64,000 nt of DNA from Aridibaculum aurantiacum (GTDB lineage: Bacteria > Bacteroidota > Bacteroidia > Chitinophagales > Chitinophagaceae): the NCBI RefSeq assembly GCF_017355875.1, contig NZ_JAFEWC010000001.1, positions 1,984,001-2,048,000 on the forward strand. The letters are read 5' to 3'. A program made the translations under genes and the position numbers. Within the stretch, counting starts at the first letter, position 1; each line of letters begins with the position of its first letter. The notes beneath the pieces are model-generated. The model was given only the letters and a program-made list of their open reading frames with translations, had not been told where the DNA came from and did not search any database. Of the stretch, positions 1-8,877 are shown in pieces.

Positions 1-114
1 TAACACAAAAGGCGAGAGAGGGAAGAGGTTTTTCCATGACTTTTATTACCCACTGAAAGTACAGCAGCAATTGAAAATATGCCGTTAAAACAAGTATGGC
101 AGCTGATTTCACCG

Positions 115-143
115 TTGCTAGTCGTGTTGAAGTTTTACATTTA
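115..143 (+). promoter_or_regulatory. Putative Bacteroidota promoter for the SprB-repeat protein
   Basis: TTG at 115-117 and TACATTTA at 136-143 are 18 bp apart. The Bacteroidota consensus is TTG, about 19 bp, TAnnTTTG, so this has one mismatch at the last base. It ends 26 bp before the ATG at 170. Confidence 0.35.
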
Positions 144-169
144 CCGCCCAACCACCAGTTTTAGCCCCC

Positions 170-2944
170 ATGCGTGTTTCGTTTTTTTTGCCTTTCTTGT
201 TATTCATAAGTTTTACAAGTTGGAGCCAATGCACTAATCCAATCAATACCTTTCCTCATTTCACCAATTTTGAAGCAAACAATGGCAACTGGACAACAGG
301 AGGTATAGCTTCTGATTGGACTTATGGAACACCCGCCAAACAAATTATTTCACGTGCGGCCAGTGGTACACGTTGTTGGATTGCCGGTGGTTTGTCTGCC
401 ACTTCGTACAACAATGGCGAGAACTCGTGGCTCATGAGCCCGTGTTATGATTTTAGCACCCTTACGCTTCCGGTTGTCAGTTTCAGCATATTCTGGGAAA
501 CAGAAAACCGCTGGGATGGTGCCAGCCTGCAATATTCTATTGATGGTGGAAATACCTGGGTAAGGGCAGGGAGTGTAAACGATTCCAGCAAATGTGAAAC
601 TGAAAATTGGTTCAATCATCCAAACATCAATGGTGTTGGGCATGGGTGGTCGGGTAGTATCAAACCAACATCGGGCAGTTGCCTGGGTGGCGGTGGTAGT
701 GGTGAATGGGTAAAGGCGCAAAATACTTTTCCTGCCTTGGCCGGAAGATCATCTGTCCGCTTTCGATTTACGTTTACAGCCGGTACCACCTGCAATAATT
801 TTGATGGCTTTGCCATTGATGATTGGGAGATAAAGCAGTACCAGCCTGTAACAGCCAGCTTTACTAGTACCTGTCTTAGTGCAAATACAGTTGCTTTTGA
901 AGGAGTAGACGGGCGCTGTGCCATCAATCATTCATGGAATTTTGGTGATCCCGCATCAGGAGCGGCCAACACTGCCACAGGCGTTAATCCCACTCACTTA
1001 TATGCTGCACCGGGTACTTATACCGTTAGCTACACCACTACCATTCTACCGGGAGGACCGTCAACAGTAACCTCAATAGTTACTATTTTGCAGGCTAATA
1101 CTCAGGTTGTTTCGCCCATACAATGTTTTGGTGAAAGTAACGGCGTAGCGCAAGTGAATATAACAGGAGGACGCGGTCCTTACTTTTACCAATGGAATAC
1201 ATCTCCGGCGCAAACAACTCCACAGGCAAGTGGACTGGCGGCCGGAACTTATGATGTGACGGTCTCTGCACAAGGTGCATGTACTGCGCAGGCTTCTGTG
1301 ACACTTCAAAACCCGCAGCCTCTATCGCGTACTGTAAATGTAACAAACTCAACCTGTGGACTTGCCAATGGCGCAGCTTCAGTAACTGTATCAGGCGGAA
1401 CTGCTCCTTATACTTACCATTGGTTACCAACAGGTGGAACAGGTTCTTCAGCAAATAACCTGGCGCCGGGTAATTACCAGGTACAAATAAAAGATGCAAA
1501 TGGTTGTACACAAACAGCCAATATACAGGTACAAAATTCACCTGCACTTGCGGTTAATTTCTCAAATGTGAATCATGCTCAATGCAACGGTGCAAACAAT
1601 GGATCAGCAACGGCAAATGTGGCGGGTGGTTCAGGAGGTTACACCTACACATGGAGTCCAACAGGAGGTAATAGTGCCAGTGCGGTTAATTTGCCCGCCG
1701 GTACTTATACTGTATCCGTAACGGATGCTGCCGGCTGTACCGGAAGCGGCCAGGTGGTAATAAACCAACCTGCAGCCATACAAACGCAAACGAGCTTTAC
1801 CCATACAACCTGCGCTAATAATAATGGAACTGCAGCAGTAGCCGTTACGGGTGGTACTGCTCCTTATGATTTTGCATGGTCGCCAGGAGGAGCAACTACC
1901 AGTGCTATTAATGGATTGGCTGCAGGTAAATATGTTGTTACTGTTACAGATGAACAGGGTTGCATAGCAAAAGATAGCGTGGTGATTAATCCTTCCACAA
2001 AACCAACCATAACAGGTGTAGCAGTAACAGATATCAACTGCTATGGTCAAACTACCGGAGCCGCATCTGCTTCTGTATCTGGTGGTGTCACTCCGTATAC
2101 TTATGTGTGGAAGAGTGGAACACAATCTTCAAATGCAGCTAGTTTACAAAATGCTGCTGCAGGAGATTATCAACTTTTGATCACTGATGCTGCGGGTTGT
2201 AAAGACTCAAGCAGTTTCAACATAGCAGCACCTCCTGCAATGATTATTGATTTCACAGCCAGCAATACGACCTGCGGGTTTCACAATGGAAGTGCTGCTG
2301 CTACAGTTAACGGCGGTGTAGCCCCCTATAGCTACCAATGGAATACCGGCTCAACTGCCACTGCTATAACCGGCTTGCGGGCCGGTACTTATACCTTTTC
2401 TGTTATTGATGCTAATGGATGCACTTTCAGTAAAAGCCAGGAGATTGCTTCGTCTGTTCCACTACAGGTTTCGTTGGGTGGTGATACTACTGTTTGCCCC
2501 GGCTCACCCATTGTCCTCAGGCCCGGTGCATACGCCACCTTTCTATGGAGTGATGGCAGCACCAATGCTACTTTAGAAATATCGACTGCAGGCACCTATG
2601 GTGTTACGGTTACCAGTGCAGAAGGTTGTGTAGCAAGCGACAGTATAGTAGCGAAAGGTGAATGTAGAGAGATAGTTTTTCCTACTGCCTTTACACCCAA
2701 TGGTGATGGCAAAAATGATTTCTTCCGGCCGCTGGGTACGCTATCAGCTTTGTCTGGTTATAAACTCATAGTGTACAACCGGTGGGGACAGGTGGTTTTT
2801 CAAACCAATGATCCAAACAAGGGGTGGAATGGTAGGTTCAACAGCATGGAACCACCAACAGGTGTATATGTTTGGGTGGCAGAATATTCATTTAGTGGCC
2901 AGCCAAAGAAAGTACTGAAGGGCACCATACTGCTTATGAAGTAG
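170..2944 (+). CDS. T9SS type B sorted surface protein with six SprB-like repeats
   Basis: A secreted 924-residue protein. A signal peptide covers about residues 1-19 (hydrophobic core, cleavage after SWSQ). A jelly-roll or MAM-like region rich in Trp and Gly follows (about 25-225), then a PKD-like domain (about 226-310, WNFGDP). Six repeats of about 75 residues run from about 315 to 765, each with a Cys near the start, a GG.APY.Y.W core and a G.Y.V.V.D..GC end; these are SprB repeats, known from the gliding adhesin SprB. A seventh, PKD-like unit precedes the gliding-motility C-terminal domain (about 832-924, FTPNGDGKND, YNRWGQVVF), the type B T9SS export and anchoring signal. Likely a cell-surface adhesin or matrix protein; the ligand is unknown. 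It stands alone, with no T9SS machinery genes nearby. Confidence 0.9.
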   Translation: MRVSFFLPFLLFISFTSWSQCTNPINTFPHFTNFEANNGNWTTGGIASDWTYGTPAKQIISRAASGTRCWIAGGLSATSYNNGENSWLMSPCYDFSTLTLPVVSFSIFWETENRWDGASLQYSIDGGNTWVRAGSVNDSSKCETENWFNHPNINGVGHGWSGSIKPTSGSCLGGGGSGEWVKAQNTFPALAGRSSVRFRFTFTAGTTCNNFDGFAIDDWEIKQYQPVTASFTSTCLSANTVAFEGVDGRCAINHSWNFGDPASGAANTATGVNPTHLYAAPGTYTVSYTTTILPGGPSTVTSIVTILQANTQVVSPIQCFGESNGVAQVNITGGRGPYFYQWNTSPAQTTPQASGLAAGTYDVTVSAQGACTAQASVTLQNPQPLSRTVNVTNSTCGLANGAASVTVSGGTAPYTYHWLPTGGTGSSANNLAPGNYQVQIKDANGCTQTANIQVQNSPALAVNFSNVNHAQCNGANNGSATANVAGGSGGYTYTWSPTGGNSASAVNLPAGTYTVSVTDAAGCTGSGQVVINQPAAIQTQTSFTHTTCANNNGTAAVAVTGGTAPYDFAWSPGGATTSAINGLAAGKYVVTVTDEQGCIAKDSVVINPSTKPTITGVAVTDINCYGQTTGAASASVSGGVTPYTYVWKSGTQSSNAASLQNAAAGDYQLLITDAAGCKDSSSFNIAAPPAMIIDFTASNTTCGFHNGSAAATVNGGVAPYSYQWNTGSTATAITGLRAGTYTFSVIDANGCTFSKSQEIASSVPLQVSLGGDTTVCPGSPIVLRPGAYATFLWSDGSTNATLEISTAGTYGVTVTSAEGCVASDSIVAKGECREIVFPTAFTPNGDGKNDFFRPLGTLSALSGYKLIVYNRWGQVVFQTNDPNKGWNGRFNSMEPPTGVYVWVAEYSFSGQPKKVLKGTILLMK

Positions 2945-3055
2945 TATATGCAATAACAAGTTGTTGTGCTGAAATACTTTTTCCTTAAAAATATCCAGTT
3001 CTTCAAGTTGCAGCGCCTGCAAGGTCACTGCTGCTGCCGCTGATAATGGCATGAA

Positions 3056-3080
3056 TATTTTGGGCTAATACTCCAAAATA
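3056..3080 (+). promoter_or_regulatory. Perfect 8-bp inverted repeat just before a start codon
   Basis: TATTTTGG at 3056-3063 and CCAAAATA at 3073-3080 are perfect complements around a 9-nt loop, ending 7 bp before the ATG at 3088. It could be an operator or an mRNA hairpin near the start. There is no T-run, so it is not a terminator. Confidence 0.3.
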
Positions 3081-3087
3081 GAGAACT

Positions 3088-3306
3088 ATGGGACAAGATC
3101 ATGTAGGCCAGCCAAGCGGCACAAATAAATCGGGAGAGCAAAGTACAGGTATACCTTCTGACCTGGAAAAGATGGAAAAGGACCAGGAACTTACAGATAT
3201 GTATACCAAAGATGACCAGGATATTGCGGATCATATACGAACCAACAATCCTAATCGTAATGTAGACAAAGAAGATGCTACCAATGCAGGTGGATATAAA
3301 AACTAG
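3088..3306 (+). CDS. Small hydrophilic protein of unknown function
   Basis: A 72-residue protein with no signal peptide or membrane segment, very rich in Asp, Glu, Lys, Asn and Gln and with no Cys. It looks intrinsically disordered or helical and soluble, like small stress-related proteins of Bacteroidota, but I do not recognise the family. It is monocistronic: a hairpin lies just before its ATG and a terminator lies after it. The coding call rests on length, composition and this framing. Confidence 0.5.
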   Translation: MGQDHVGQPSGTNKSGEQSTGIPSDLEKMEKDQELTDMYTKDDQDIADHIRTNNPNRNVDKEDATNAGGYKN

Positions 3307-3341
3307 CTTCTGGTTTTAGTAAAATTGAATATCAAAACAAT

Positions 3342-3384
3342 GCAGGGTGTTGTGGTGTAGCCATGGCATCCTGCTTTTTCTTTT
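3342..3384 (+). terminator. Putative terminator after the small hydrophilic gene
   Basis: GCAGGGTG at 3342-3349 pairs with CATCCTGC at 3367-3374 (one wobble), the stem continues inward with wobble pairs to a TGTAG loop, and a T-rich tract follows (TTTTTCTTTT). Confidence 0.55.
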
Positions 3385-3390
3385 GGTCAA

Positions 3391-4395
3391 TTATTTACCA
3401 GCCATCCGCTGTAAGAAGCTGGCTAATGTTTCCCTATTCCATCGTTGAAATCTGCCACGCTGCACAACAAGGTCATTATCGTTTGGATAATTGATGTAGT
3501 AATGCAGCATAAACTTCTCATGCGGATCGTGCCAGCCTACTATTTGGCCAAACCTAAGCACGTTGAATAGCATTGTGTCGTTCCTGTTTTCTACAGTATA
3601 AAAATCACTGGCAAACTTTTGAAGGTATTGTATATCCTCCCGTTTCTCATATTCCTTCAGCAGCGCTTTATCTTGTTTGAAATAAGTGAATGGAGTAGGC
3701 CTGGTGTCAAATACGCTGCGGTAACCAACGTGGTAGCCGCTTGTGTCTTTAGCCACCGAAAACCACAAGAGCGTATTGAAAGGGGAAGGTGTGGTAAAAT
3801 AATCCTGGTAATCCAGTTGCTGCGACTGCAGGCTTTCTTTTACACCTTTTGCCGCTATCCATTTACTTGTAAGTGCAAAACCGAGGTATACTACTGAGGC
3901 AATAAAACCATTGCGTATCCAGCGCCTACGGTTTGGGTTGTTGTTTTTATAAAAAAGCAGCAACAAAAAAGCAATGAGCGGACCGATGGAGAAAAGTGGA
4001 TCTGCAACAAACAACGTGTTGAAAGTTATTCTTTTGCTGCTGAAAGGCTCAAACCAGGCGGTGCCATAAGCATTGAAGGTGTCGATGAAGATGTGAATGA
4101 AAATATTGATGCCCCACAACGCAATCCACCTGCCAAAGTCCATTTTATTTTTCCATACTTTTTGCGACAATAGCGCCAGTACAATGGTAGAAAGAACAAC
4201 AAAGAACAATGAATGGGTGATTCCTCGATGCTCGTACAGCTCTTTGGCTGTAGGCATCCACAAGCCGTTGATGATATCTATATCAGGAAGACTATTGGCA
4301 ATGGCACCAATGACCATTGCTTTTTTGCCCAATTGTTTGCCTGCAATGGCATCACCCATGCAAGCGCCGAATACAATATGTGTAAGTGAGTCGAT
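3391..4395 (-). CDS. Membrane-bound metal-dependent hydrolase, YdjM/LexA-binding family
   Basis: An inner-membrane protein of the YdjM family (DUF457, predicted metal-dependent hydrolase; physiological substrate unknown). Visible are the N-terminal motif DSLTHIVFGA, an acidic SLPDIDI segment, HRGITHS with conserved His residues, and several hydrophobic segments in the first half; the C-terminal third is soluble. The start is unusual. The first ATG is at 4359, but that removes DSLTHIVFGAC, normally residues 2-12 of this family. Where the family has its initiator Met this gene has ATC (4395-4393), and an in-frame stop lies at 4443-4441 with no ATG, GTG or TTG between. I give the ATC-based extent (334 codons); the ATG form is 322 residues. 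Convergent with the small gene at 3088. Confidence 0.75.
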   Translation of the reverse strand: MDSLTHIVFGACMGDAIAGKQLGKKAMVIGAIANSLPDIDIINGLWMPTAKELYEHRGITHSLFFVVLSTIVLALLSQKVWKNKMDFGRWIALWGINIFIHIFIDTFNAYGTAWFEPFSSKRITFNTLFVADPLFSIGPLIAFLLLLFYKNNNPNRRRWIRNGFIASVVYLGFALTSKWIAAKGVKESLQSQQLDYQDYFTTPSPFNTLLWFSVAKDTSGYHVGYRSVFDTRPTPFTYFKQDKALLKEYEKREDIQYLQKFASDFYTVENRNDTMLFNVLRFGQIVGWHDPHEKFMLHYYINYPNDNDLVVQRGRFQRWNRETLASFLQRMAGK

Positions 4396-4451
4396 AGCTG
4401 GTTGTTTACTGCAAATTATTCCATTTACGTGAAGTAGCTGCTAATGCGCAT

Positions 4452-4511
4452 GCACACTTGTATAGGCAAGTTGATATTGGCTGCTCGTTGATATGCTGTA
4501 CAAGTGTGCGA
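4452..4511. repeat. Dispersed repeat copy with 11-bp inverted ends
   Basis: GCACACTTGTA at 4452-4462 and TACAAGTGTGC at 4499-4509 are perfect complements 36 bp apart. The right arm read on the minus strand gives TCGCACACTTGTACA, identical to a copy at 16726-16740. A further hairpin (CCCGC/GCGGG, 4513-4529) follows. The rest of this divergent gap (4396-4656) holds no gene. Confidence 0.55.
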
Positions 4512-4656
4512 TCCCGCAATACTGGCGGGACAGGCAGCAACGCTGTTGCTATGAAAATATCAGCCGGGTTCATCCTCATCTTCTGCGTTACTCAGAAGTT
4601 AGAAGAACCACGTGCTATAAATGATTATTTTGCGGCCCATTTTAAACCATAGCAAT

Positions 4657-6288
4657 ATGAACAATGGATATTTCAGCTACCCAATGCCGGCCAATGAGCC
4701 TGTACTTCAATATGCACCGGGAAGCCCCGAACGTGCAGCATTGAAAAAAGCGCTGGCGGAGCTGAAGAAAAAACAGATAGATGTACCGATGTATATTGGC
4801 AGCAAGCTGGTGAAAACAGGGAACAAGCTCCCGATGAACCCGCCTCACGAAATCAATCATACACTTGGATATTTTCATGTGGGAGAAGAAAAGCATGTGC
4901 GCCTGGCAATAGATGCGGCTCTTCGCGCTAAAGAAGCCTGGAGCAATATGAGCTGGGAAAGCAGGGCACACATCTTCTTAAAAGCTGCTGACTTGTTGGC
5001 GACAAAATATCGTCCATATATAAATGCGTGCACCATGCTTGGGCAAAGCAAGAATGCTTACCAGGCAGAGATAGACAGTGCATGCGAGCTGATCGATTTT
5101 CTTCGTTTCAATGTTTACTTCCTTACTGAGATATACAAGCAGCAGCCAATCTCCAGCCCAGGTATGCACAACCGTACTGAATGGCGTTCATTGGAAGGAT
5201 TTGTGCTGGCAGTGACTCCTTTCAACTTCACGGCTATTGCAGGTAATCTTCCATCAAGTGCTGCTATGTGCGGTAATGTGGTGGTTTGGAAACCAGCTAA
5301 TAGCCAGGTATACTCTGCACAAATGATCATGCGCGTTTTCCGCGAAGCTGGTCTGCCTGATGGTGTTATTAATCTTATTTATGTTGATGGACCTTCAGTA
5401 GGAAATGTATGTTTTAGTCATCCTGATTTTGCGGGTGTACATTTCACTGGTTCTACTGGTGTATTCAATCATATGTGGAAGACGATCGGTGAAAACATTC
5501 CGCGTTACAAAGGCTATCCGCGTATAGTAGGAGAGACAGGCGGAAAAGACTTTGTGCTGGCGCATAAAAGTGCTGATGTAGATGCACTGGTTACGGCACT
5601 TTCTCGTGGTGCTTTTGAATACCAGGGGCAGAAGTGTAGTGCTGCATCGCGTGCATATATACCTAGCAACATAGCTGAAGAAGTAAAAGAGAAGCTGATC
5701 GCGCAGATCAAGACAATGAAGATGGGCTCGGTAGAAGATTTTAGCAATTTTGTGAACGCGGTAATTGATGAGAAGAGCTTTGATAAGATCAAAGGCTATA
5801 TAGACAACTTGAAAGGCGACAGGAAAGCTAAGATATTGGTTGGCGGACGTTGTGATAAAACGGAAGGTTATTTCATTGAACCTACTGTTATTGAAGCTAA
5901 AGATCCGCGCTACATCACCATGTGCGAGGAGATCTTTGGGCCGGTGCTGACGCTACACGTATACGATGCTGATCGCTACGAAGAGATACTGGAAGTGATT
6001 GACTCTACCTCGCCTTATGCATTGACAGGTGCGGTGCTTTCGCAAGACAGGGCAGCAATAGAACTGGCTTCAAATAAGCTGCGTCATTCTGCTGGTAACT
6101 TCTACATCAACGATAAACCTACTGGTGCAGTAGTAGGACAACAACCTTTTGGTGGTGGCCGTGCAAGTGGTACTAATGATAAGGCTGGTAGTATGATTAA
6201 CCTGTATCGTTGGTTGAGTGCAAGAACAGTGAAAGAAACTTTCAATCCTCCAACAGATTACAAGTATCCTTTCCTGCAGGAGGCATAG
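4657..6288 (+). CDS. pruA: L-glutamate gamma-semialdehyde dehydrogenase (1-pyrroline-5-carboxylate dehydrogenase)
   Basis: Oxidises glutamate semialdehyde, in equilibrium with pyrroline-5-carboxylate, to glutamate with NAD+; this is the second step of proline catabolism, in the cytoplasm. The 543-residue length fits the stand-alone enzyme. Aldehyde dehydrogenase landmarks are the oxyanion and nucleotide region VTPFNFTA, the general-base Glu in VGETGGK, the catalytic Cys in GQKCSA, and EIFGPVL near the C-terminus. The reading frame is open from 4621, but the conserved N-terminus begins with MNNGYFSY at 4657, so I use that start. Proline dehydrogenase is not in the window. A strong terminator follows, so the gene appears monocistronic. 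Confidence 0.93.
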   Translation: MNNGYFSYPMPANEPVLQYAPGSPERAALKKALAELKKKQIDVPMYIGSKLVKTGNKLPMNPPHEINHTLGYFHVGEEKHVRLAIDAALRAKEAWSNMSWESRAHIFLKAADLLATKYRPYINACTMLGQSKNAYQAEIDSACELIDFLRFNVYFLTEIYKQQPISSPGMHNRTEWRSLEGFVLAVTPFNFTAIAGNLPSSAAMCGNVVVWKPANSQVYSAQMIMRVFREAGLPDGVINLIYVDGPSVGNVCFSHPDFAGVHFTGSTGVFNHMWKTIGENIPRYKGYPRIVGETGGKDFVLAHKSADVDALVTALSRGAFEYQGQKCSAASRAYIPSNIAEEVKEKLIAQIKTMKMGSVEDFSNFVNAVIDEKSFDKIKGYIDNLKGDRKAKILVGGRCDKTEGYFIEPTVIEAKDPRYITMCEEIFGPVLTLHVYDADRYEEILEVIDSTSPYALTGAVLSQDRAAIELASNKLRHSAGNFYINDKPTGAVVGQQPFGGGRASGTNDKAGSMINLYRWLSARTVKETFNPPTDYKYPFLQEA

Positions 6289-6342
6289 TAGTAAAGAAAA
6301 CAGAGAAACTTTACAACAAGTTTCTTCCTGGTAAATGATAAG

Positions 6343-6373
6343 CTAACCCTCTACGGAGGGTTTAGTTTTTTTA
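6343..6373 (+). terminator. Rho-independent terminator after pruA
   Basis: AACCCTC (6345-6351), a TACG tetraloop and GAGGGTT (6356-6362) form a tight stem, followed by TAGTTTTTTT. Confidence 0.8.
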
Positions 6374-6396
6374 GAAAGAGATGAACGACCGGAACA

Positions 6397-7572
6397 ATGA
6401 GTGAAGCGACAGCAACAAATAATTTACAGAAGACGCGGAGCAAACTTCGGTGGACGACCACTGTTTTCTTTTTTATATCGGGAGTAGTTACTGCTACATG
6501 GGCATCACGCATACCCGAGATGCAGCAAAAGTTCAGGCTAAATGATGCAGAATGGGGGATGGTGCTGTTTGCTATGTCAATTGGGTTGGCAGCAGGCTTG
6601 TCAGTAGCCAGTTGGCTGGTAGAAAAATTCAGTTCACCGCGTATGATGACAATTAGTGGTATCATATACCTGATACTGCTTTGCCTCTTAGCTGTATCGC
6701 CAACTGTGCTTACACTGGCGATCACCTTGTTCTTGTTTGGTGTGTCGCGAAACATTACTAACCTGGCCAACAATACCAATTCGGTAGAAGTACAGCGACT
6801 GTACAAAAAGCCGGTGCTGGCAAGGTTTCATGGCATCTGGAGTTTGGCATGCCTGGCTGCGGCTGCGCTGGGCACCTTGTTCATCAACCTGAATATTGAA
6901 CCATTTTATCATTTTCTAATATTGGCCGTTGCTTCTGTTTTGCTCATCCTTTTGTTTAAAAGGCGGACAAAAAGACTTCAGGCAGTTGCACCTGGAAGAA
7001 AGCCTTTCTTTATAAAGCCGGATAGGTACCTGTTCCTGCTGGGCCTTATAGCGCTGTGCGGTATGATGTGCGAAGGCGTAATGTTTGACTGGAGCGTGAA
7101 TTATTATGTAAAGGTGGTAAACCCTGATAAAGCTTATGTGACGGCGGGTTATACTGCTTTCATCATCACCATGTCTGCCGGAAGATTTGTGGGAGATAAA
7201 TTGATTGAAAAGCTCGGGCCGGTAAGACTGTTGATGATCAACGGCATCATGATCACAAGTGGTTTTTACGTGGTTGTAATGTTTCCGCAGGTAGTAGCTG
7301 CTACACTTGGCTTCCTGCTGATAGGTGCTGGAATTTCAATAGTTGTTCCTTTGTTGTTTATCCTTGCTGGCCGAACAGATAAAATGCCGGCTAATTATGC
7401 CATTGCTTCTGTAACACTTATTGGTTATATAGGTTTCTTGTCAGGACCATTAGTAGTAGGAAGTATAACCGAAGCGTATGGTATGCAGGTGGCTTTTGCA
7501 GTTATAGGATTAGTGGCTGCTGGTATTTCCATTATAGCCTGGTATATGAAGAAAAATGCGCTGGTGGTTTAA
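6397..7572 (+). CDS. MFS transporter, YbjJ/fucose-permease-like
   Basis: A 391-residue major facilitator protein with about 12 hydrophobic segments and a central cytoplasmic loop (KRRTKR, about residue 190). The N-terminal stretch TWASRIPEMQ followed by LND.EWG is typical of the YbjJ-like branch, related to fucose permeases. The substrate cannot be read from sequence; a sugar or other small organic molecule is a guess from the family. It starts 108 bp after pruA, beyond that gene's terminator, so it probably has its own promoter. Its stop codon lies in the loop of a bidirectional terminator shared with the ferritin gene. Confidence 0.85.
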   Translation: MSEATATNNLQKTRSKLRWTTTVFFFISGVVTATWASRIPEMQQKFRLNDAEWGMVLFAMSIGLAAGLSVASWLVEKFSSPRMMTISGIIYLILLCLLAVSPTVLTLAITLFLFGVSRNITNLANNTNSVEVQRLYKKPVLARFHGIWSLACLAAAALGTLFINLNIEPFYHFLILAVASVLLILLFKRRTKRLQAVAPGRKPFFIKPDRYLFLLGLIALCGMMCEGVMFDWSVNYYVKVVNPDKAYVTAGYTAFIITMSAGRFVGDKLIEKLGPVRLLMINGIMITSGFYVVVMFPQVVAATLGFLLIGAGISIVVPLLFILAGRTDKMPANYAIASVTLIGYIGFLSGPLVVGSITEAYGMQVAFAVIGLVAAGISIIAWYMKKNALVV

Positions 7573-7587
7573 TCGTTCCACCAGCGC
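7558..7587. terminator. Bidirectional terminator between MFS and ferritin genes
   Basis: GCGCTGGTGG (7558-7567) and CCACCAGCGC (7578-7587) are a perfect 10-bp stem with a 10-nt loop that contains the MFS stop codon. T-tracts are short on both strands. Confidence 0.65.
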
Positions 7588-7607
7588 TTTAAATAAATAC
7601 AGAAGTA

Positions 7608-8105
7608 TTAATCCTGTTCCATGGTCATAATGTCCCTGTCGAACAGGTAGAGGCCGCTTTTATCGTCGCCGATCATTTCCAGTTTATCGTTGCATTCACG
7701 CGCCAGCCGTTCTTCTTCCATTTGCTCCATTACATACCACTGCAGGAAATTATGTGTCGCATAATCCTTTTCTTTCAGCGATAGATCTACCAGCTCGTTG
7801 ATGCTGTCACTAACTGCCAGTTCATGTTTTAGCAGTTCTTCAAATGCTTTCTTTAGAGAAACATATGTCAATGCCGGCTGCGCCAATGCTGGTATAATTG
7901 CATAACCACCACGTTCGTTGATGTAGTGAATTAGTTTAAGCATATGCATTCTTTCTTCATCGCTGTGCTGGAAAAAGAATTTGGTAACACCTTTAAGCCC
8001 AGGTTGTATTTCTGCCCAACTGGCCATAGCCAGGTAAGCCTGTGAACTTTGCGCCTCCATGAGAACCTGCCTGTTCAAAGCATCTTTCATAACGTTCGAT
8101 AACAT
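7608..8105 (-). CDS. ftnA: Non-haem bacterial ferritin
   Basis: Stores iron by oxidising Fe(II) at a ferroxidase centre in a 24-subunit cytosolic shell. At 165 residues it has the usual length. Ferroxidase ligands are visible: Glu near residue 17 (LMEAQSSQAY), the EERMHM pair (Glu and His, about 50-53), Glu near 94, and EQMEEE (about 127-131). No haem-binding Met pattern of bacterioferritin is seen. Convergent with the MFS gene. Its upstream side faces the tandem hairpin array; I see no clear iron-responsive operator. Confidence 0.92.
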   Translation of the reverse strand: MLSNVMKDALNRQVLMEAQSSQAYLAMASWAEIQPGLKGVTKFFFQHSDEERMHMLKLIHYINERGGYAIIPALAQPALTYVSLKKAFEELLKHELAVSDSINELVDLSLKEKDYATHNFLQWYVMEQMEEERLARECNDKLEMIGDDKSGLYLFDRDIMTMEQD

Positions 8106-8310
8106 AGCTGTATGAGTTTTATATATTTTCAGAATTAGGTTACAAGTTACGCAGAAACTTTTTCATGATCCAGTTGTGAATCAAAGAAGTAGGTGCTGCA
8201 TCTTGTTTTGTAGACCCATATTTAGAGCATGAAAAATTGATGCCGTCGTGTTAGAATTCTTTTGCAATACATAATGCCATAATAAAGGAGGTGGCTAGGT
8301 TTCTTCTTTG
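8106..8310. other. Intergenic DNA upstream of ferritin, no gene seen
   Basis: AT-rich DNA between the ferritin start and the hairpin array. It must hold the ferritin promoter, but no convincing TAnnTTTG match with a spaced TTG was found and no open frame looks coding. Confidence 0.5.
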
Positions 8311-8790
8311 ATAACTATGTCCTATGTGTTGAATTTTTTGGAACCCATAGGAACATAAGGACAGTAGGCAACATAGATTTCTTCCTTCGTTAACTATGTT
8401 CTATGTTTTTAAAATTCTTTTGTAGCACATAGGGACATTGGATCAGTAGGTCACATAAGATTTGATTTGCTTACTATGTTCTATGTGTTAGGTTTTTTTG
8501 TAACACATAGTGACATAGGATCAGTAGGACACATAAATAACTTAATAACTATGTTCTATGTGTTATTTTTTTATGCAACTCATAGGAACGATAGGACACA
8601 TTAATAGCACAATAATTTCTTCTTTGTTAACTACTTTCTATGTGTTAGGTTTTTTTAAGCAACACATAGGGACATAGGAACAGTAGGACACATAAATAGC
8701 TCAATAAACTCTTCTTTGTTAACTATGTTCTATGTGGTAAATTTTTTATGCAATACAAAGGAACATCATGGCAGTATGGTCAGTAGGCGG
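8311..8790. repeat. Tandem array of about six hairpin units, period about 80 bp
   Basis: Units start near 8311, 8391, 8471, 8547, 8626 and 8718. Each has a 5' arm like ACTATGTTCTATGTGTTA, a short T-rich loop, and a complementary 3' arm like TAACACATAGTGACATAG, followed by a linker with CAGTAGGACACATAAATA. Arms and linkers are built from 7-9 bp words (CTATGTT, CTATGTG, GACATAGG). Units differ by substitutions and small indels. No coding frame runs through the array. It fills most of the 771-bp gap between ferritin and pyrR. Confidence 0.85.
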
Positions 8791-8877
8791 CATATTGTGG
8801 AGCCGTCAATCTCTGTTGCAAAACCATCTTTTTTACCTTAATGCGAATGCACGTATTTTTATCGCAAATTCTCGTGA

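Noticed and set aside
1-37. Minus-strand gene starting at 37 and running off the window
   Set aside because: Only 12 codons are visible (ATG at 37-35), with no promoter element, so it cannot be supported.
1095-2125. Long minus-strand frames opposite the SprB repeats
   Set aside because: They arise from the repetitive composition of the plus-strand gene and read as low-complexity Cys/Ser/Tyr-rich text without any motif.
4511-4560. tRNA-like fold after the dispersed repeat
   Set aside because: Two adjacent short hairpins (CCCGC/GCGGG and GCAGCAAC/GTTGCT-like) but no T-loop TTCGA or acceptor stem.
8311-8790. CRISPR array
   Set aside because: Units are themselves hairpins and diverge from one another; there are no identical repeats separated by unique spacers of constant length, and no cas gene is present.
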